Assembly (NCBI GenBank): GCA_009760885.1
Contig: CM019692.1
Span: 55,535,964 to 55,599,963 of the forward strand
Source: Achatina immaculata
Taxonomy: Eukaryota > Mollusca > Gastropoda > Stylommatophora > Achatinidae
Reading direction: 5' to 3'
Length of the DNA stretch: 64,000 bases
In this document: positions 44,555-55,965 of the stretch, piece after piece
Position numbering within the stretch: position 1 is the stretch's first letter
Layout: each line of letters opens with the position of its first letter
Notes under the pieces: generated by a model
The model's database searches: none
Seen by the model: the letters and a program-made list of their open reading frames with translations, nothing else
What the model was told of the DNA's origin: nothing
Program-made: the position numbers and the translations under genes

Positions 44555-44990
44555 GCATGTTCCTTGTGGAATTTTTTGCCTCCCTAACAGCTCTCCTGTA
44601 GCCCTCTCGGTTGTGAGCAAGATGGCCTGCTGCTGTTGCATCTACTTGCAGATCATCAACGATGTCTTGCAGCCATCTTCGCCTTGGTCTTCCTCTCTTT
44701 CTTTTTCCCATTATGTACCCTTCCAAGACGGTTTTCTCTAGATTATCATGACGTTTAATGTATCCAAAATATTTAAGTTTTCTTTGTTTAATCCTCTTTA
44801 CTAGCCGGCCTTCTTCAGTATTAAGTTCCTGTAGTATAGATATATTTCCTCTTTTTTGCGTCCGTAATATATGAAGAGCTCTTCTGTAGCATTTACATTC
44901 AAATGCATTTATGTGTTTCTCAGCTGTTTTGTTAAGTGTCCAGGTCTCACAGGCATATGTTGCGATTCACACCCATGCGGCATATAAATA
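44555..44990 (-). pseudogene. LINE-B 3' part
   Basis: The minus strand includes FGYIKRHDNLEKTVLEGYI, MGKRKRGRPRRRWLQDIVDD, LQVDATAAGHLAHNREGYRR and AVREAK, and further 5' TYACETWTLNKTAEKHINAF. The RGRPRRRWLQDIVDDL stretch is the best preserved of all LINE-B copies here. It ends in CAGTCAG. Confidence 0.88.
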
Positions 44991-45486
44991 CTACAGAGCA
45001 GAATTTTATATTTTTGTTCCTTCTTTTTAATGGAACACATTACCGCCATTTCCAGCAAAAAGAAAATCAACTTACAGACAAAATTGAACTATGAATATAG
45101 TATCAGCCAATGTTTCACAGAGCTATTCGGAAATTAGTTTCCACTTCCCTTGGGTTGCTATTAAAAAAACAAATGTCTGTTTTCCTCTTGTTTCTTTTCA
45201 CAACGGCACTGACATTTAAACATTCCAAATAATACCGAAAGTACACGGGAATTCTTCTCCGAAGATTCGCGCCAATATTTGTGGAGAAAAAGAAAAAAAA
45301 ACAATCCTGGAGTTTTCATGGTAGACATTACAAAACACTCTGGTATGCGCTTTATTGAATATTCAGTTATTCTAGTTTATTTTCCAGTGTTTTGGATTTA
45401 AAGAAAAAAACATTTTAAAATACGCATGCCATCACATTGTATCATCTTTGTATGCAAATTTTCCTGCAATTGATCTCCAAATTGTA
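44991..45486. other. No gene recognised
   Basis: AT-rich sequence; (TA)n at 45485-45501. Confidence 0.4.
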
Positions 45487-45503
45487 TATATATATATATA
45501 TCT

Positions 45504-45665
45504 CCAGGAAACTCTCTACTGTAGAGAGCGGAACAACAACACAACTCTTTCAGATCATCAGAGGAAGTACCCACCCCCTCAGACAAGTGTTTCGGCCCTA
45601 TTAAACTCCTGGCACTCTAAGGTGGGTGGGCCCCTCTGTGTCATGACTCCCAGAGGTCTTGTGAG
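45504..45665 (+). repeat. Dispersed repeat P, copy 2
   Basis: AGGAAACTCTCTACTGTAGAG ... CAGATCATCAGAGGAAGTAC ... CTAAGGTGGGTGGGCCCCTC aligns with 40845-41000. Confidence 0.6.
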
Positions 45666-45721
45666 TTGTTAATTTATAACCGCTTCACCAGACCGAAGAC
45701 ATTACATGGACCTTCAAGTCT

Positions 45722-46460
45722 TTAACTTCCCCTTGTACTTTCAAGTCTGTAACTTCCCCTTGTACCTTCAAGTCTGTAACTTCCCCTTGTACCTTCAAGT
45801 CTGTAACTTCCCCTTGTACTTTCAAGTCTGTAACTTCCCCTTGTACCTTCAAGTCTGTAACTTCCCCTTGTACCTTCAAGTCTGTAACTTCCCCTTGTAC
45901 TTTCAAGTCTGTAACTTCCCCTTGTACCTTCAAGTCTGTAACTTCCCTTTGTACCTTCAAGTCTGTAACTTCCCCTTGTACTTTCAAGTCTGTAACTTCC
46001 CCTTGTACCTTCAAGTCTGTAACTTCCCTTTGTACCTTCAAGTCTGTAACTTCCCCTTGTACTTTCAAGTCTGTAACTTCCCCTTGTACCTTCAAGTCTG
46101 TAACTTCCCCTTGTACCTTCAAGTCTGTAACTTCCCCTTGTACCTTCAAGTCTGTAACTTCCCCTTGTACTTTCAAGTCTGTAACTTCCCCTTGTACTTT
46201 CAAGTCTGTAACTTCCCCTTGTACTTTCAAGTCTGTAACTTCCCCTTGTACCTTCAAGTCTGTAACTTCCCCTTGTACCTTCAAGTCTGTAACTTCCCTT
46301 TGTACTTTCAAGTCTGTAACTTCCCCTTGTACTTTCAAGTCTGTAACTTCCCTTTGTACCTTCAAGTCTGTAACTTCCCCTTGTACTTTCAAGTATGTAA
46401 CTTCCCCTTGTACCTTCAAGTCTGTAACTTCCCCTTGTACTTTCAGGTCTGTAACTTCCC
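45722..46460. repeat. 27-bp minisatellite, 27 copies
   Basis: The unit is TGTAACTTCCCCTTGTAC followed by (C/T)TTCAAGTC. Two C/T sites vary (CCCC/CCCT before TTG, and TACC/TACT). Early units follow a three-unit rhythm (81 bp). Because 27 is a multiple of 3, ORFs of 283, 254 and 246 codons are open on both strands, with a minus-strand nonapeptide EVTDLKVQ(G/R). I treat these as artefacts of the period. Confidence 0.97.
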
Positions 46461-47737
46461 AATAGTATAAAATGTAATGAGCTGTTTCATATTTGTAATT
46501 ACCAATGCTGTGTTTTCCGTCAGTATGAAACAGCACAGAGTACTGGATCTGATGAACTGTATGTTTTATTAATGTCAGTCTGTAGATCTATCTCTGTCTG
46601 CTTATATCTCTTTTTGGTGTGACTTGAAGGAACATGGCCGCTTTCAGGCACTATTGTGCAATATCTCTCGTCTGTTCTATTTTGGTTTCACTCTCTCCCA
46701 CTCTCTCTCTCTCTCTTTCATACACACATACACACATTCTTTCTCTTTCTCTCTTTTCTGTTTTAAATATAGCTGTCAGACTTGCAAGAGTACACAAAAG
46801 TGCGCATGGTTTGTTCTTAACCAGACACGAAAAATCAATTATGTCTTCTCATCCTAACCATGTGATGCGTCCCCTCTTGGTCTGTCAACTTGCCATCCTC
46901 CCCGTGTATCCTCTATATCTCTCTCTCTCCCCCTCCCTCTTTCTTGCCTTCTCCTGTCTCTCAGAGGAACTCCTCTGGAAAATTCCTCTCCCTACATATT
47001 CTCTACGTGTGCCCCTGCAGTGTGAGCTGAAGCAATCAAATAATTGAAATTTTCACCCAATATAGAGTCGGCGGGCGATAAATTATTGAGCGAGATGAAA
47101 ATGGGGTAAATGAAGTCGTGAGATTCCAGGTGCTATCTGCGCTCAGCTGGCGTTAAGAGAGCTGACCTTGTGCTTTTCTTTTGTGCAGACTCCGCGTCCA
47201 CTTTTTGTGCATGTTTGTGCAGTTTACCCGTAGCATTTGTTTTTTGTTTTGTCGTAAATTTGAAACCATGTCTTCATGTAAATATCTCCTTAAATCTGAA
47301 AACCACATAAACAGCTCCTTAATAAACACAAAACGCCATGTTACCTGTTTTTTCTTTTTCACATCAGCAGCGCCTCAGAGAGGATTTTGTAACCAGGTGC
47401 AGATCTGTTTATCCCTCTCTGTTCATTTACCCTACTTAATGGCCTCTCTGTTTTCTTTCATTCCGAACCCTCCTGCAACAATGGGGAGGCTCTCCAGCCC
47501 CACCTTCACCCCCCCCCCCCGAACCCACAAACAGGTAAAGCTTTCCTGATCAGTTCTCCCTCCTTCCCGCTTTCTCTCTCTTCCCCCCCCCCCCAAACCA
47601 ATACATACACGCCTTCCTATCCCCTTCATTCTCTCATTCAGGCTGTATGGCTGCTTAAAATTTCTAACTCCAAACTATGGAACAAAGCCATATGGATCCT
47701 ATTTTAGATGTGTTTTTTTCAAAACTAAACTCTATAG
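46461..47737. other. Mixed sequence, no gene recognised
   Basis: It contains short CT runs (46690-46760, 46918-46940) and C-runs (47510-47520, 47584-47594). The stretch 47030-47170 (CAAATAATTG ... GATAAATTATTGAGCGAG) is less repetitive. The ORFs lack motifs. Confidence 0.45.
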
Positions 47738-47985
47738 TTGCCCGAGATGGTGTAGTGGTTAGCGCACTCGTCTATCGATCATTAGGTCCATGGTTCGATT
47801 TCCTACTCGGGCGGAATTTTTTTTCGGACCCATGGGCACCAGGGTCAACCTAGCCTAAAAGAAAATGGACACCTGGGGTTTCCGTACGAAAACAAGGGCA
47901 GCGAGGTCAGATGCTGGCTTCTCTGCCTGAAATCCTGTAGCGGTCTAGAAATGTAAAGGTATTAAACTTCCTTCACAACCCTATT
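47738..47985 (+). mobile_element. SINE-2, well preserved
   Basis: GAGATGGTGTAGTGGTTAGC (A box), GGTTCGATTTCC (B box), CTCGGGCGGAATTTTTTTTC and CACCTGGGGTTTCC match the copy at 11095-11370. Confidence 0.82.
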
Positions 47986-48465
47986 ACGACTTGCATATGG
48001 CTGAACGTAGATTTATGTAGATGGCTAATTGTATGATAAGAGTCTGAAGTTATCTACAGGGTATAGATTCAGAGAAATGGCTAATTGTATTATATGAGTT
48101 TGGAACTTTTCTACAATAACTAAAGAAATATAACATATATCTAAACTAGCTTACAGCGCCTCATGCCATAATGTTTTAGAAGCAGTTTAGACTAGTTTTC
48201 CTTTTAGATGACAGCAAAATAACGAGTTTTCTCTTGGGTAGTATTGAATGAGACAGAGTAACTTTTAGAAGTCTTGGAAGCAAAGTTTATATGTTCACAT
48301 ATTTTACACTCAGTGTCAGTTTTCAAAGTTGTATTTCTTTACCCCATAATATTCCTTCTTTTTTAACTTTCTCTTGCTTTCATGTGTTAAAATGATATTG
48401 ATGTCATAAGCTGAAGTTCTATGTATTTAATTCCTTACTGTTTATTACCCATTCTGATAATCTGT
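47986..48465. other. No gene recognised
   Basis: AT-rich sequence; the word ATGGCTAATTGTAT(G/T)AT occurs twice (about 48020 and 48078). Confidence 0.4.
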
Positions 48466-48760
48466 GAACCGTATGGCAGGAGATCTTAACTTTTTAAGAC
48501 CTCCTATCGAATGTCCAGTACGTACCCATATCCTATATGGTTTGCCCAGTATGTCCATGATCCTGCAGATTGCCCAGTATATACTCATATCCATTATGAT
48601 TTGCTCAACATGTCACAATATCTCTAATGGATTGCCCAAAATGTCCCAATACCTCATATGGATTGCCCGGTGTCTCATTTACCTCTTATTGATTGCCCAG
48701 TATGCTCTAATACCTCCTATGAATTTCCAGTATGTACTGATAGCTTCTTTTTCAGACTAA
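48466..48760. repeat. Degenerate 30-45 bp tandem repeat
   Basis: ATTGCCCAGTATG/GATTGCCCAAAATG words recur with ATACCTCATATGG-like partners about seven times. Spacing is irregular, so this is an old array. Confidence 0.6.
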
Positions 48761-48789
48761 TGAAATCGTTGTTATCACTAATCTTTTGA

Positions 48790-49195
48790 AGAACAAGCAT
48801 AACTTCAACAAAACGTACCAAAAGACTGCAGATCTTTGCTAACACATGCCTAAGAAAGATCCTTCATATTAGATGGCCAGATTCCATCAGCAATGAAGAA
48901 CTAAGGCAGAAAACGAACCAGCTCAGAGTGAAAGAGATGATAATAAAAATACGTTTGAGACTGACAGGGCAAACACTTGGAAAACCTACCACAAACACAA
49001 AACCAGACAATCTCTCCTTGGAATCCCCATGGAAAGAGGAAACAAGGAAGACCTAGAAACACCCGGCGAAGGAGTCCCGAAGCAGCGATCATAAAGATCG
49101 AGTACACCTGAAGACGGGCAGAAGAAACAGCCCAGACTAGAAATAAATGGAGAACCCTCGTTGATGACCGCTACTCCAGATAGGGTAAAGAAGGC
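48790..49195 (+). pseudogene. LINE-G (RTE-like) C-terminal remnant
   Basis: It encodes LQIFANTCLRKILHIRWPDS, ISNEELRQKTNQLRVKEMII and KIRLRLTGQTLGKP, with frameshifts through the GRPK region to W-TLVDDRYS-like residues. The pattern CLRxILxIxWPxxISNxxLxxxT followed by I-x-R-(R/K)xxxxGHxLRxP is typical of the RTE-type LINE C-terminus. GHTLRK is GQTLGK here. Confidence 0.75.
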
Positions 49196-50159
49196 AAGGA
49201 AGGAATACGTGTTAATAGCCTGGTTTTACTTTACACAGCGACAGCTAGGAACAGAGTAGGCGAAAGAGATTTCTAAATATAACAACAATATTTTTGAAAC
49301 AAAAATTGTTCATGGATGAATTCCATACCTCCAACATTTGGATTCCATTACCCCCCCCCCCCCCCCCCCAAGAGATATGGACTCAGCCGGTTAAGAATCC
49401 CTTGCGTTGTGCGATATTGAGTGTTCCTGTATGTAATTGATTTACACAAGACGTAGAAGGATTAGCCCCAGATTACTCGAGACAGTCGCATCTTTTAAAG
49501 CCGAGAACGTCAAAGGGATAACTGTATTCATTAGTATCTTTCCCTCAGCTTGAGGTGTGTTGGTAATACCAAGTGTGTCGGGAACAGTTTTCTTTATGTT
49601 AGTGATAAATAATAACATTAAAAATGTTTGTTCTATTGTATATACATATGTATGTTTGCATGTACGCATGTGTGTACTCACATGCTTTTAATATACTTCA
49701 GCTATCAAATTGTATTTGTAACTGTGATTTTTCTATTAAATTTCAGTCATTTTTCAAATTTGCAGTTTATAAAATGAGGTGTATTCTTTGGAACAATCAT
49801 ATTTTAAAGATTATGATATTAGACTGAAAGAGCTATTAATAGGATGATAAAAATAACATTAGGATCCTATATAGATTTCCAAGGCCGTGTACGGCTAAAT
49901 AATTATTTAACATTGTTGAAATCCCTTCTACCCCCTAAACAGTCTATCTTCTATAGTCTCGGATTATTGGATATAATCTACATCAAGGAAGTGCTAAGTC
50001 TACGGTATCCATCTCTGGAATATAGACTCTAAATCTGAATGTGATCCAAAAGTCTTGACTTTGTGAGCTGAAACACAAAATGTGTGTTATTCAGGACAAC
50101 GTATTGTGTATGTAGACATAAATCTGATTAGCTACAGTAGGTAGCAGGACATCTATCGC
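49196..50159. other. AT-rich sequence, no gene recognised
   Basis: It includes a C-run at 49352-49369. No motif is seen. Confidence 0.45.
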
Positions 50160-50668
50160 TCTTCAGAAAGTAAAACAACTAAATAAGCTGTGGAGAGGAA
50201 CATACAGAACTACAAAAATAATATTTTTAAGGGCATGCATCTTTCCCATTGCAACATATGCCTGTGAGACCTGGACACTTAACAAAGCAGCTGAGAAACA
50301 CATAACTGCCTTTGAATGTAAGTGCTACAGAAGTGTCCTTCAAATATCATGGACACAAAAAAAAAACAAAACAAATATATCCAAACTACAAGAACTTAAT
50401 ATTGAAGAAGGCTGGCTAGTAAAGAGGAATAAACAGAGAAAACTTAAATATTTTGGACACATTAAACGTTATGATAATTTAGAGAAGACCTTCTTGGAAA
50501 GGTACATAATGGGAAAAAGAAAAAGAGGAAGACTAACGCGAAGATGGCTGCAAGACATCATTGATAATCTGCAACTGGAAAAAAAAGCATTTTACTTACA
50601 CCCGAGAGGCCTACAGGTAAGCTATTAGGGAGGCAGTTCCGCAAGGGACATGCAAATGACTGACTGAG
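50160..50668 (+). pseudogene. LINE-B 3' part
   Basis: It encodes RACIFPIATYACETWTLNKA, FECKCYRSVLQISWTQKK, LQELNIEEGWLVKRN, LKYFGHIKRYDNLEKTFLER and MGKRKRGRLTRRWLQDIIDN, then decays. It ends AAATGACTGACTGA. An A-run in TGGACACAAAAAAAAAAC causes a frameshift. Confidence 0.88.
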
Positions 50669-50844
50669 GTATATCACTGTGAGTCCAAAAATATCACGAA
50701 GACAAAATGACCGATACAAGAAGATGAACGGTTGATCTAATTTATAAGGAAGATTTCTTTAAGAAAAAATCCCAACACAAAAAAGGAAATCTAAAGAAGC
50801 TCTATTAATTTTCAATAAAAAAAAATCTCGGTCAAGAATAATGA

Positions 50845-50930
50845 GTACCTGGGGTTTCCCTAGATAAAACAAAGGCAGCCAAGATAGTCCCTGGCACTCT
50901 ATCTCAAATGCAACGAGAACGAAGCAATGA
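50845..50930 (+). mobile_element. SINE-2 internal fragment
   Basis: AGTACCTGGGGTTTCCCTAG and AACAAAGGCAGCCAAG match the body of SINE-2; the head is absent. Confidence 0.55.
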
Positions 50931-51380
50931 CTGCAATTTTCGAAGGTGTCTTTCATGTTAAACATTTTAGAAAAAAAAATTCTAATAAAAAAAAATAGAG
51001 ATCAAAGAAAACCATCGCGGCCAGCAGCTTTTACAAAGTTAAAAATAACAAATCAGTCAACACTAAAAGTCCCGTTTTCTGAACGAGAAAGAAGTAGAAG
51101 TTTTTTTAAGGGAAGTCTGGGACATAAATCATTCCCGTGACTTTTGTCCACGATCCACTTTGTCAACACAGAGTCTGTTTGGTTAGTGAAGTTCAAGGTA
51201 ATGTGGTTCCTTTCATATGTGAACGTTCGCTAGGAACAGTCACGTTTGCTGAGACGATTGGCAGTCTTAGAGAGCTCGCTTCTACCATTTGAAGTCAAGG
51301 ATATACCAGACAGTGGAAAGATGAACTGATTAATACAAGTTGAAAAAAAATGTTAAGATTTAAAGCGAAAAGCAACAGTT
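50931..51380. other. No gene recognised
   Basis: AT-rich sequence without motif. Confidence 0.4.
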
Positions 51381-51500
51381 AATTGCCAGAATGTTTATGT
51401 TTTAGATGAAGTGCCGAAACTTGTGAGTAAACTGTCATTCCACAATTACCAGAATGTTTATGTTTTAGATGAAGTGCCGAAACTTGTGAGTAAACTGTCC
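51381..51500. repeat. 63-bp tandem duplication
   Basis: CCAGAATGTTTATGTTTTAG starts at 51386 and again at 51449; the two copies are almost identical, so the duplication is recent. Confidence 0.9.
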
Positions 51501-52877
51501 ACTAACAGCACAGTATACAATGGAAAATGAGCGAAAAAACAACAATGAACATCATTCACACTCTACCAAAAACAGGATAATTTAAAATTTGCATTTAGAA
51601 GCAAACACACATCTGACGCATTCCAGACATCATTTGAATATGAGCCATATTGCTTTTTCTATAACAAAAAATCGTAAGTTGCCCAAGCCATCAACTTTAA
51701 GGCGCATGCAGATTCTTCACCAACCTTGCACTGACAAAAGAGGAATCACATGCTCAGGAACCTCTATTTGCGCAGAAGGAAAGTATGGACCTCACTTACA
51801 TAGTAGCAGAAGCTATATATTTAACTTCTTCTTCTTATAAATCGTGATATAAGTCCATGTTTGTGCATTTCTTCTTAAAATACAGCTACTTTACACATGA
51901 AAATAATATACAGTTATCAGTTATGAAGTATGAGTTATGAAACAGTGAATTTTGCTCATAAAATGATTTTTTTTAAACCTAGATTTAAAAAAAATGGGCT
52001 CCACATATATCATCATCAGATTCTTTTTATAATAGATATATAATATTACTTGTTTATAGTCTTGCTTATTTGCTTGGTCTATGTTCAAGGAACTGTGCTT
52101 GCTGATCTATCTGTCTGGAACTGAGAGTTGTTGTTCCTTAGCACCCGAAGCAGTGAAGATGTTGAAGCCTAAGGTGTCTTCTTTTCAGCTGAGAGTGAGC
52201 TACCGTGGCTAGCTCGAAGACCCGATGTGGATCCAGCAAAGTGCTATCTTCTCTTCAGACAACACCACAATAAGGATCACAGCCAGACTTGCTTCGACAG
52301 TCAGGATGAGTCTGTTCCCTAGGGGCACTAACAGAGAGGAAGGACAGGGTCTTAGCCACTTCTGGTTCACTGTCCTGGATAACTGTACAGTCACACCAAC
52401 AGTCGTCTTGGCACCCAGAATTTACATACAAAACATAAATATGGCATTTACGAACAACTGGCACTCCGTTGGCTGACACAGTTCTTACCTTATTAGGCAG
52501 CTAGCATTCTTTTGAGCAACAATCTAAATGAAAGGATTAACAACGACGTTAGTCTCTCGCCGAGTAAGGAAACGAGGTTTCCCAGCACACCGGCATTACT
52601 ATCACCATCGTTATCGAAAATAACAATCTGTTATCACAGAAGAGAAAAGACAGCACCAACAGGCAGTGATATCCTAACGCGGAAGAGAGTGAGAAATTTC
52701 GGCATCCGCGACGTCTGCGTGACATTGTGGTCTAATATCGGTTCTCACTCTGTACTCGTGTGAATTATTATGTCTACCACCAGCCACCCGATGTGTTTTA
52801 ATCCGGGCGTGCGTCAATCCACACGCGCTGATGTGAAGAGTGGAATAGAGCAGGAGCGAGGAGCGGATCACAGTTAA
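51501..52877. other. Mixed sequence, no gene recognised
   Basis: The stretch 52200-52480 is open in three frames on both strands (up to 83 codons) and has a more balanced composition, but I recognise no family. CpG is more common at 52790-52880. Confidence 0.4.
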
Positions 52878-52920
52878 AATGAGCGTGCGCATGCGCGTGT
52901 GTGTATGTGTGCGTGTGCTT
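52878..52920. other. Alternating purine-pyrimidine tract
   Basis: GAGCGTGCGCATGCGCGTGT and the following GTGTATGTGTGCGTGTGC alternate purine and pyrimidine, the composition that favours Z-DNA. TGCGCATGCGC includes a palindrome. Confidence 0.7.
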
Positions 52921-53079
52921 TATATAACACTTGAAAGTCCAGGGAAAGAAGATTCACTTGGGCACTGTGCGTTGAAAAAGAATCGGGAAGAAAAGGAGAC
53001 CAGATCACTGTCTCAAAGTCTGCTATACTGGCCTGTTCGCACTGTTTCCCTCTTCCTCTTAATCTATATCTTTTAAACT

Positions 53080-53215
53080 ATGCTGTCTAATCTACATATT
53101 TGAAACTGTAATGTCTAATCTACATCTTTGAAACTATAATGTTTAATCTACATCTTTGAAACTATAATGTTTATATCTTTGAAACTATTCTGTTTACATC
53201 TTTGAAACTATGCTG
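53080..53215. repeat. ~31-bp tandem repeat, 4-5 copies
   Basis: AATCTACATCTTTGAAACTA recurs with TAATGTTT/TGCTGTCT partners; later units are shortened. Confidence 0.85.
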
Positions 53216-53454
53216 TACCCTAACTTTTTGACACTTTCTCTTTCATTTATGGATAAAGACATGTTAAATGCGAAAGGAGAGATCTTTTATGCAAATCCCC
53301 CATTTTAAACTAATTGAAAAAAAAAGAAGAAGAAAACACCTCCATCTTTGTGTCCACACAGCAGCTGCTGTAATTCTTTAACATTTCAAAGAACGAAATG
53401 ATAAACATTGAAATCCTGACAAATTTTGTATGTTAGTAAAAGCTAACACCACCA

Positions 53455-53653
53455 AACTCACTACCAAAAATAGCACTAAGATGGACACCACAGGGGAACC
53501 GAAGTAGGTGTAGACCAAAGGAGACAATGACAAGAACAACAGAGAGGATGTTGAGCAATAAAGGGCTCACCTGGCCAAGAGCAGAAAAAAGGCAAAGGAC
53601 AGGCATTTGTGGAAAAACCTTGCGGAAGCTCCATGTGCCCTGGGAACTTAAGG

Positions 53654-53702
<49 letters not shown>
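53455..53702 (+). pseudogene. LINE-E C-terminal remnant with (GA)n tail
   Basis: It encodes LPKIALRWTPQGNRSRCRPK, then ETMTRTTERMLSNKGLTWPR and, after a shift, DRHLWKNLAEAPCALGT. It runs directly into (GA)22 at 53657-53702. CRPKETM corresponds to GRPKETW in the copy at 44245. Confidence 0.82.
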
Positions 53703-53703
<1 letters not shown>

Positions 53704-53814
53704 CTAATGTATGAAATAATACACCAGAGGAGGATAAAGTTTAAGAAAAAACAAAAGTGTCAGTTATAGCACATGCACCGGTTTAACTATGTCGTTCAGG
53801 GATTCTTAAGGCCG

Positions 53815-53965
53815 TGGGATTAAAGCTGTCTACCTGGAGCAGTCGCCACAGTGAATGAGGGCTAGTTTTTAATTCCCTCCCCCGCCACAGGAAAAATAAT
53901 ACCCCATGACTTTTCTGTGATTCAAACCCGCGATCTCCAAGTGAGAAATCAGTGTTCAAATCTCA
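53815..53965 (-). mobile_element. Possible tRNA-derived SINE
   Basis: The minus strand reads CTGGCCGTGAGATTTGAACA and then GATCGCGGGTTTGAATCACA, a good B box. The A box is poor. No second copy is in the window. Confidence 0.35.
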
Positions 53966-54236
53966 CGGCCAGGCGTAAATAAGAACAAAATTTCCAATGT
54001 ATGGATGACAATATCAAGAGCAGAACAAATAATAAGATAATACATAACAACGGGTAGAACGAAATGGTTCAAAAGCATTTAGGAATTTGAAATAAAATGT
54101 GCCCCTGATAAAATCATGCGTGGCTTATTTTGCACGATGATGCTAGCTTTCCCCTCTTTGTTATTCTTGTTACAGCAGTTAGTTTTCTTTCAGTAAGTGT
54201 ACGAAGGCTGGAAAATATTATTTATTGTCAGAAATA

Positions 54237-54242
54237 TTTCTC

Positions 54243-54270
<28 letters not shown>
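54237..54270. repeat. (GA)n microsatellite
   Basis: About 13 GA units, 54244-54270. Confidence 0.9.
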
Positions 54271-54274
<4 letters not shown>

Positions 54275-54534
54275 CAGTAGAAGAAAAAAAACTATAAGCA
54301 AACATATATCAGCTGCATGCCTAAATGAATGTTATGGCGAATTTCTTTAATTAAGTACATAGAGACAAACTATTACTGAGTTATCAACGGCTTCTAGGAG
54401 ATAGTATTTCTCCCTTCTGTCACAGATAAGAAGAACTGGACAAATAGCATTCTTTTAGTGAGCGACTTTGCGTAAAGATAGAAGCCAATGAAAGTACAAC
54501 AAATACACATCCGAAGACACAAGTTTAAAAAAAA

Positions 54535-54612
54535 AACCAACACTTGACATTTAAAAGAAAACAGAACTTGACCTTTGAAACAAAACAGGACTTGACTTTT
54601 GAAAGAAAAAAA
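54535..54612. repeat. ~29-bp tandem repeat, 3 copies
   Basis: ACTTGACATTTAAAAGAAAA, ACTTGACCTTTGAAACAAAA and ACTTGACTTTTGAAAGAAAA follow one another. Confidence 0.85.
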
Positions 54613-55404
54613 AAACCACATTACAAAAACATGTGACCAATTACAACGATGAAATATTGATACAAATTAACGCGAGAGAAATTTCTTCGCGAAAGAGTGC
54701 CTGGCATCTTGCTCTATCGGCTGACGATGACCACGTTTCCAAACAGTCTCCAAAAGAGCAAAACGAGTCACACAACCAGAAACTTGAAGAACGACCTTTC
54801 CTGTCTGACTCTTACATTATCTCCTAGACTGGCATCCTCCCATCATTTTTCAAACCCTTTATCTTTCACTGACTCAAAACGAGCATCTTAGTGCTGATTT
54901 ACGCCTTTTAAATTCCACAGCAGAGGGTCCACTCCGAAAAGTCTTCTTTACGTGCTCGTGTATCGTATTTCTGACATCTGTTTCACAGAAGAGCACTTGC
55001 TCTGTGTAGCTTCATCTTGCTGCTCTTCTCCTGTATGCCATCGAGTAGAGCATGAGAATCCTTGATTTGAAAGCCGTACATTTTGTCTACAGTTAATTGG
55101 ACAATTTACTTCACCATTTTTCAGTCTGTACTAACATTTTCTCCCACACTTCTGTAGCTACAAAGGCCAAAGTCACAAGCACAAATCACTTCTGACATAT
55201 ACATAAAAGTTCAGTCTAAAGCGTTGTACTCTACTAGCAAAATAAAAAGGGATAAAAGTAACGGAAAAAAATTGAAGTATTTGACTGGCTGAAAAGCATT
55301 ACAGAATGAAAAACAAGAAACATCCTTTATAACAAAAGACGGGTTAACATGCAAATCGAGTAAAAATTTGTCCTAGTATAATATCAGTTTTATACTGCTT
55401 CTGC
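54613..55404. other. No gene recognised
   Basis: AT-rich sequence; overlapping 64-codon ORFs have no motif. Confidence 0.4.
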
Positions 55405-55785
55405 TGTTTGAGAAACACATAAATGCCTTTGAATGTAAATGCTACAGAAGTGTCCTTTAAATATCACGGGCACAAAAAAGAACAAATATAACCATACTAC
55501 AAGAATTTATTATTGCAGAAGGTTGGCTAGTAAGGAAGATTAGACAGGGAAAACTTAAATATTTTAGACATATTAAACGTCATGATAATTTAGAGCAAAC
55601 AGTCTTGGAAGGGTACATAACGGGAAAAGAAAGAGAGGAAGACCAAGGCGAAGATGGCTTAAAGACATCATTGATGATCTGCGAATGGACGCATCAGCAG
55701 CAGGGCATCTTGCTTGCAACCGAGAGGCCTACAGGAGAGCTGTCAGGGAGGCAAAGTTCCGCAAGGGACATTCAAATGATTGACT
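55405..55785 (+). pseudogene. LINE-B 3' part
   Basis: It encodes EKHINAFECKCYRSVL, then after shifts HDNLEQTVLEGYI, KRKRGRPRRRWLKDIIDDLR and MDASAAGHLACNREAYRRAV with REAKFRKGHSND. It ends CAAATGATTGACT and passes straight into a CTA-rich microsatellite. Confidence 0.85.
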
Positions 55786-55965
55786 CCTACTGCTACTACT
55801 ACTATAACTACTACTACTACTGCTATTACTCTACCACTACTGATACTACTACTATTACTACTTCTACTGCTATTACTCTACCACTACTGATACTACTATT
55901 ACTACTACTACTACTACTGCTATTACTCTACCACTACTGATACTACTACTATTACTGCTGTGGCA
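55786..55965. repeat. (CTA)n-rich microsatellite
   Basis: CTACTACTACTG, TATTACTCTACCACTACTG and similar blocks; a longer motif containing ATTACTCTACCACTACTGAT repeats three times (about 55826, 55872 and 55922). Confidence 0.92.

Noticed and set aside
45685..46536. 283-codon ORF with repeated EVTDLKVQG nonapeptide
   Set aside because: It lies wholly on a 27-bp minisatellite, with equally long ORFs on the opposite strand and no start or splice context.
52225..52476. A coding exon (ORFs of 83, 74 and 61 codons on both strands)
   Set aside because: Three overlapping frames are open with no recognisable domain and no convincing splice pair.
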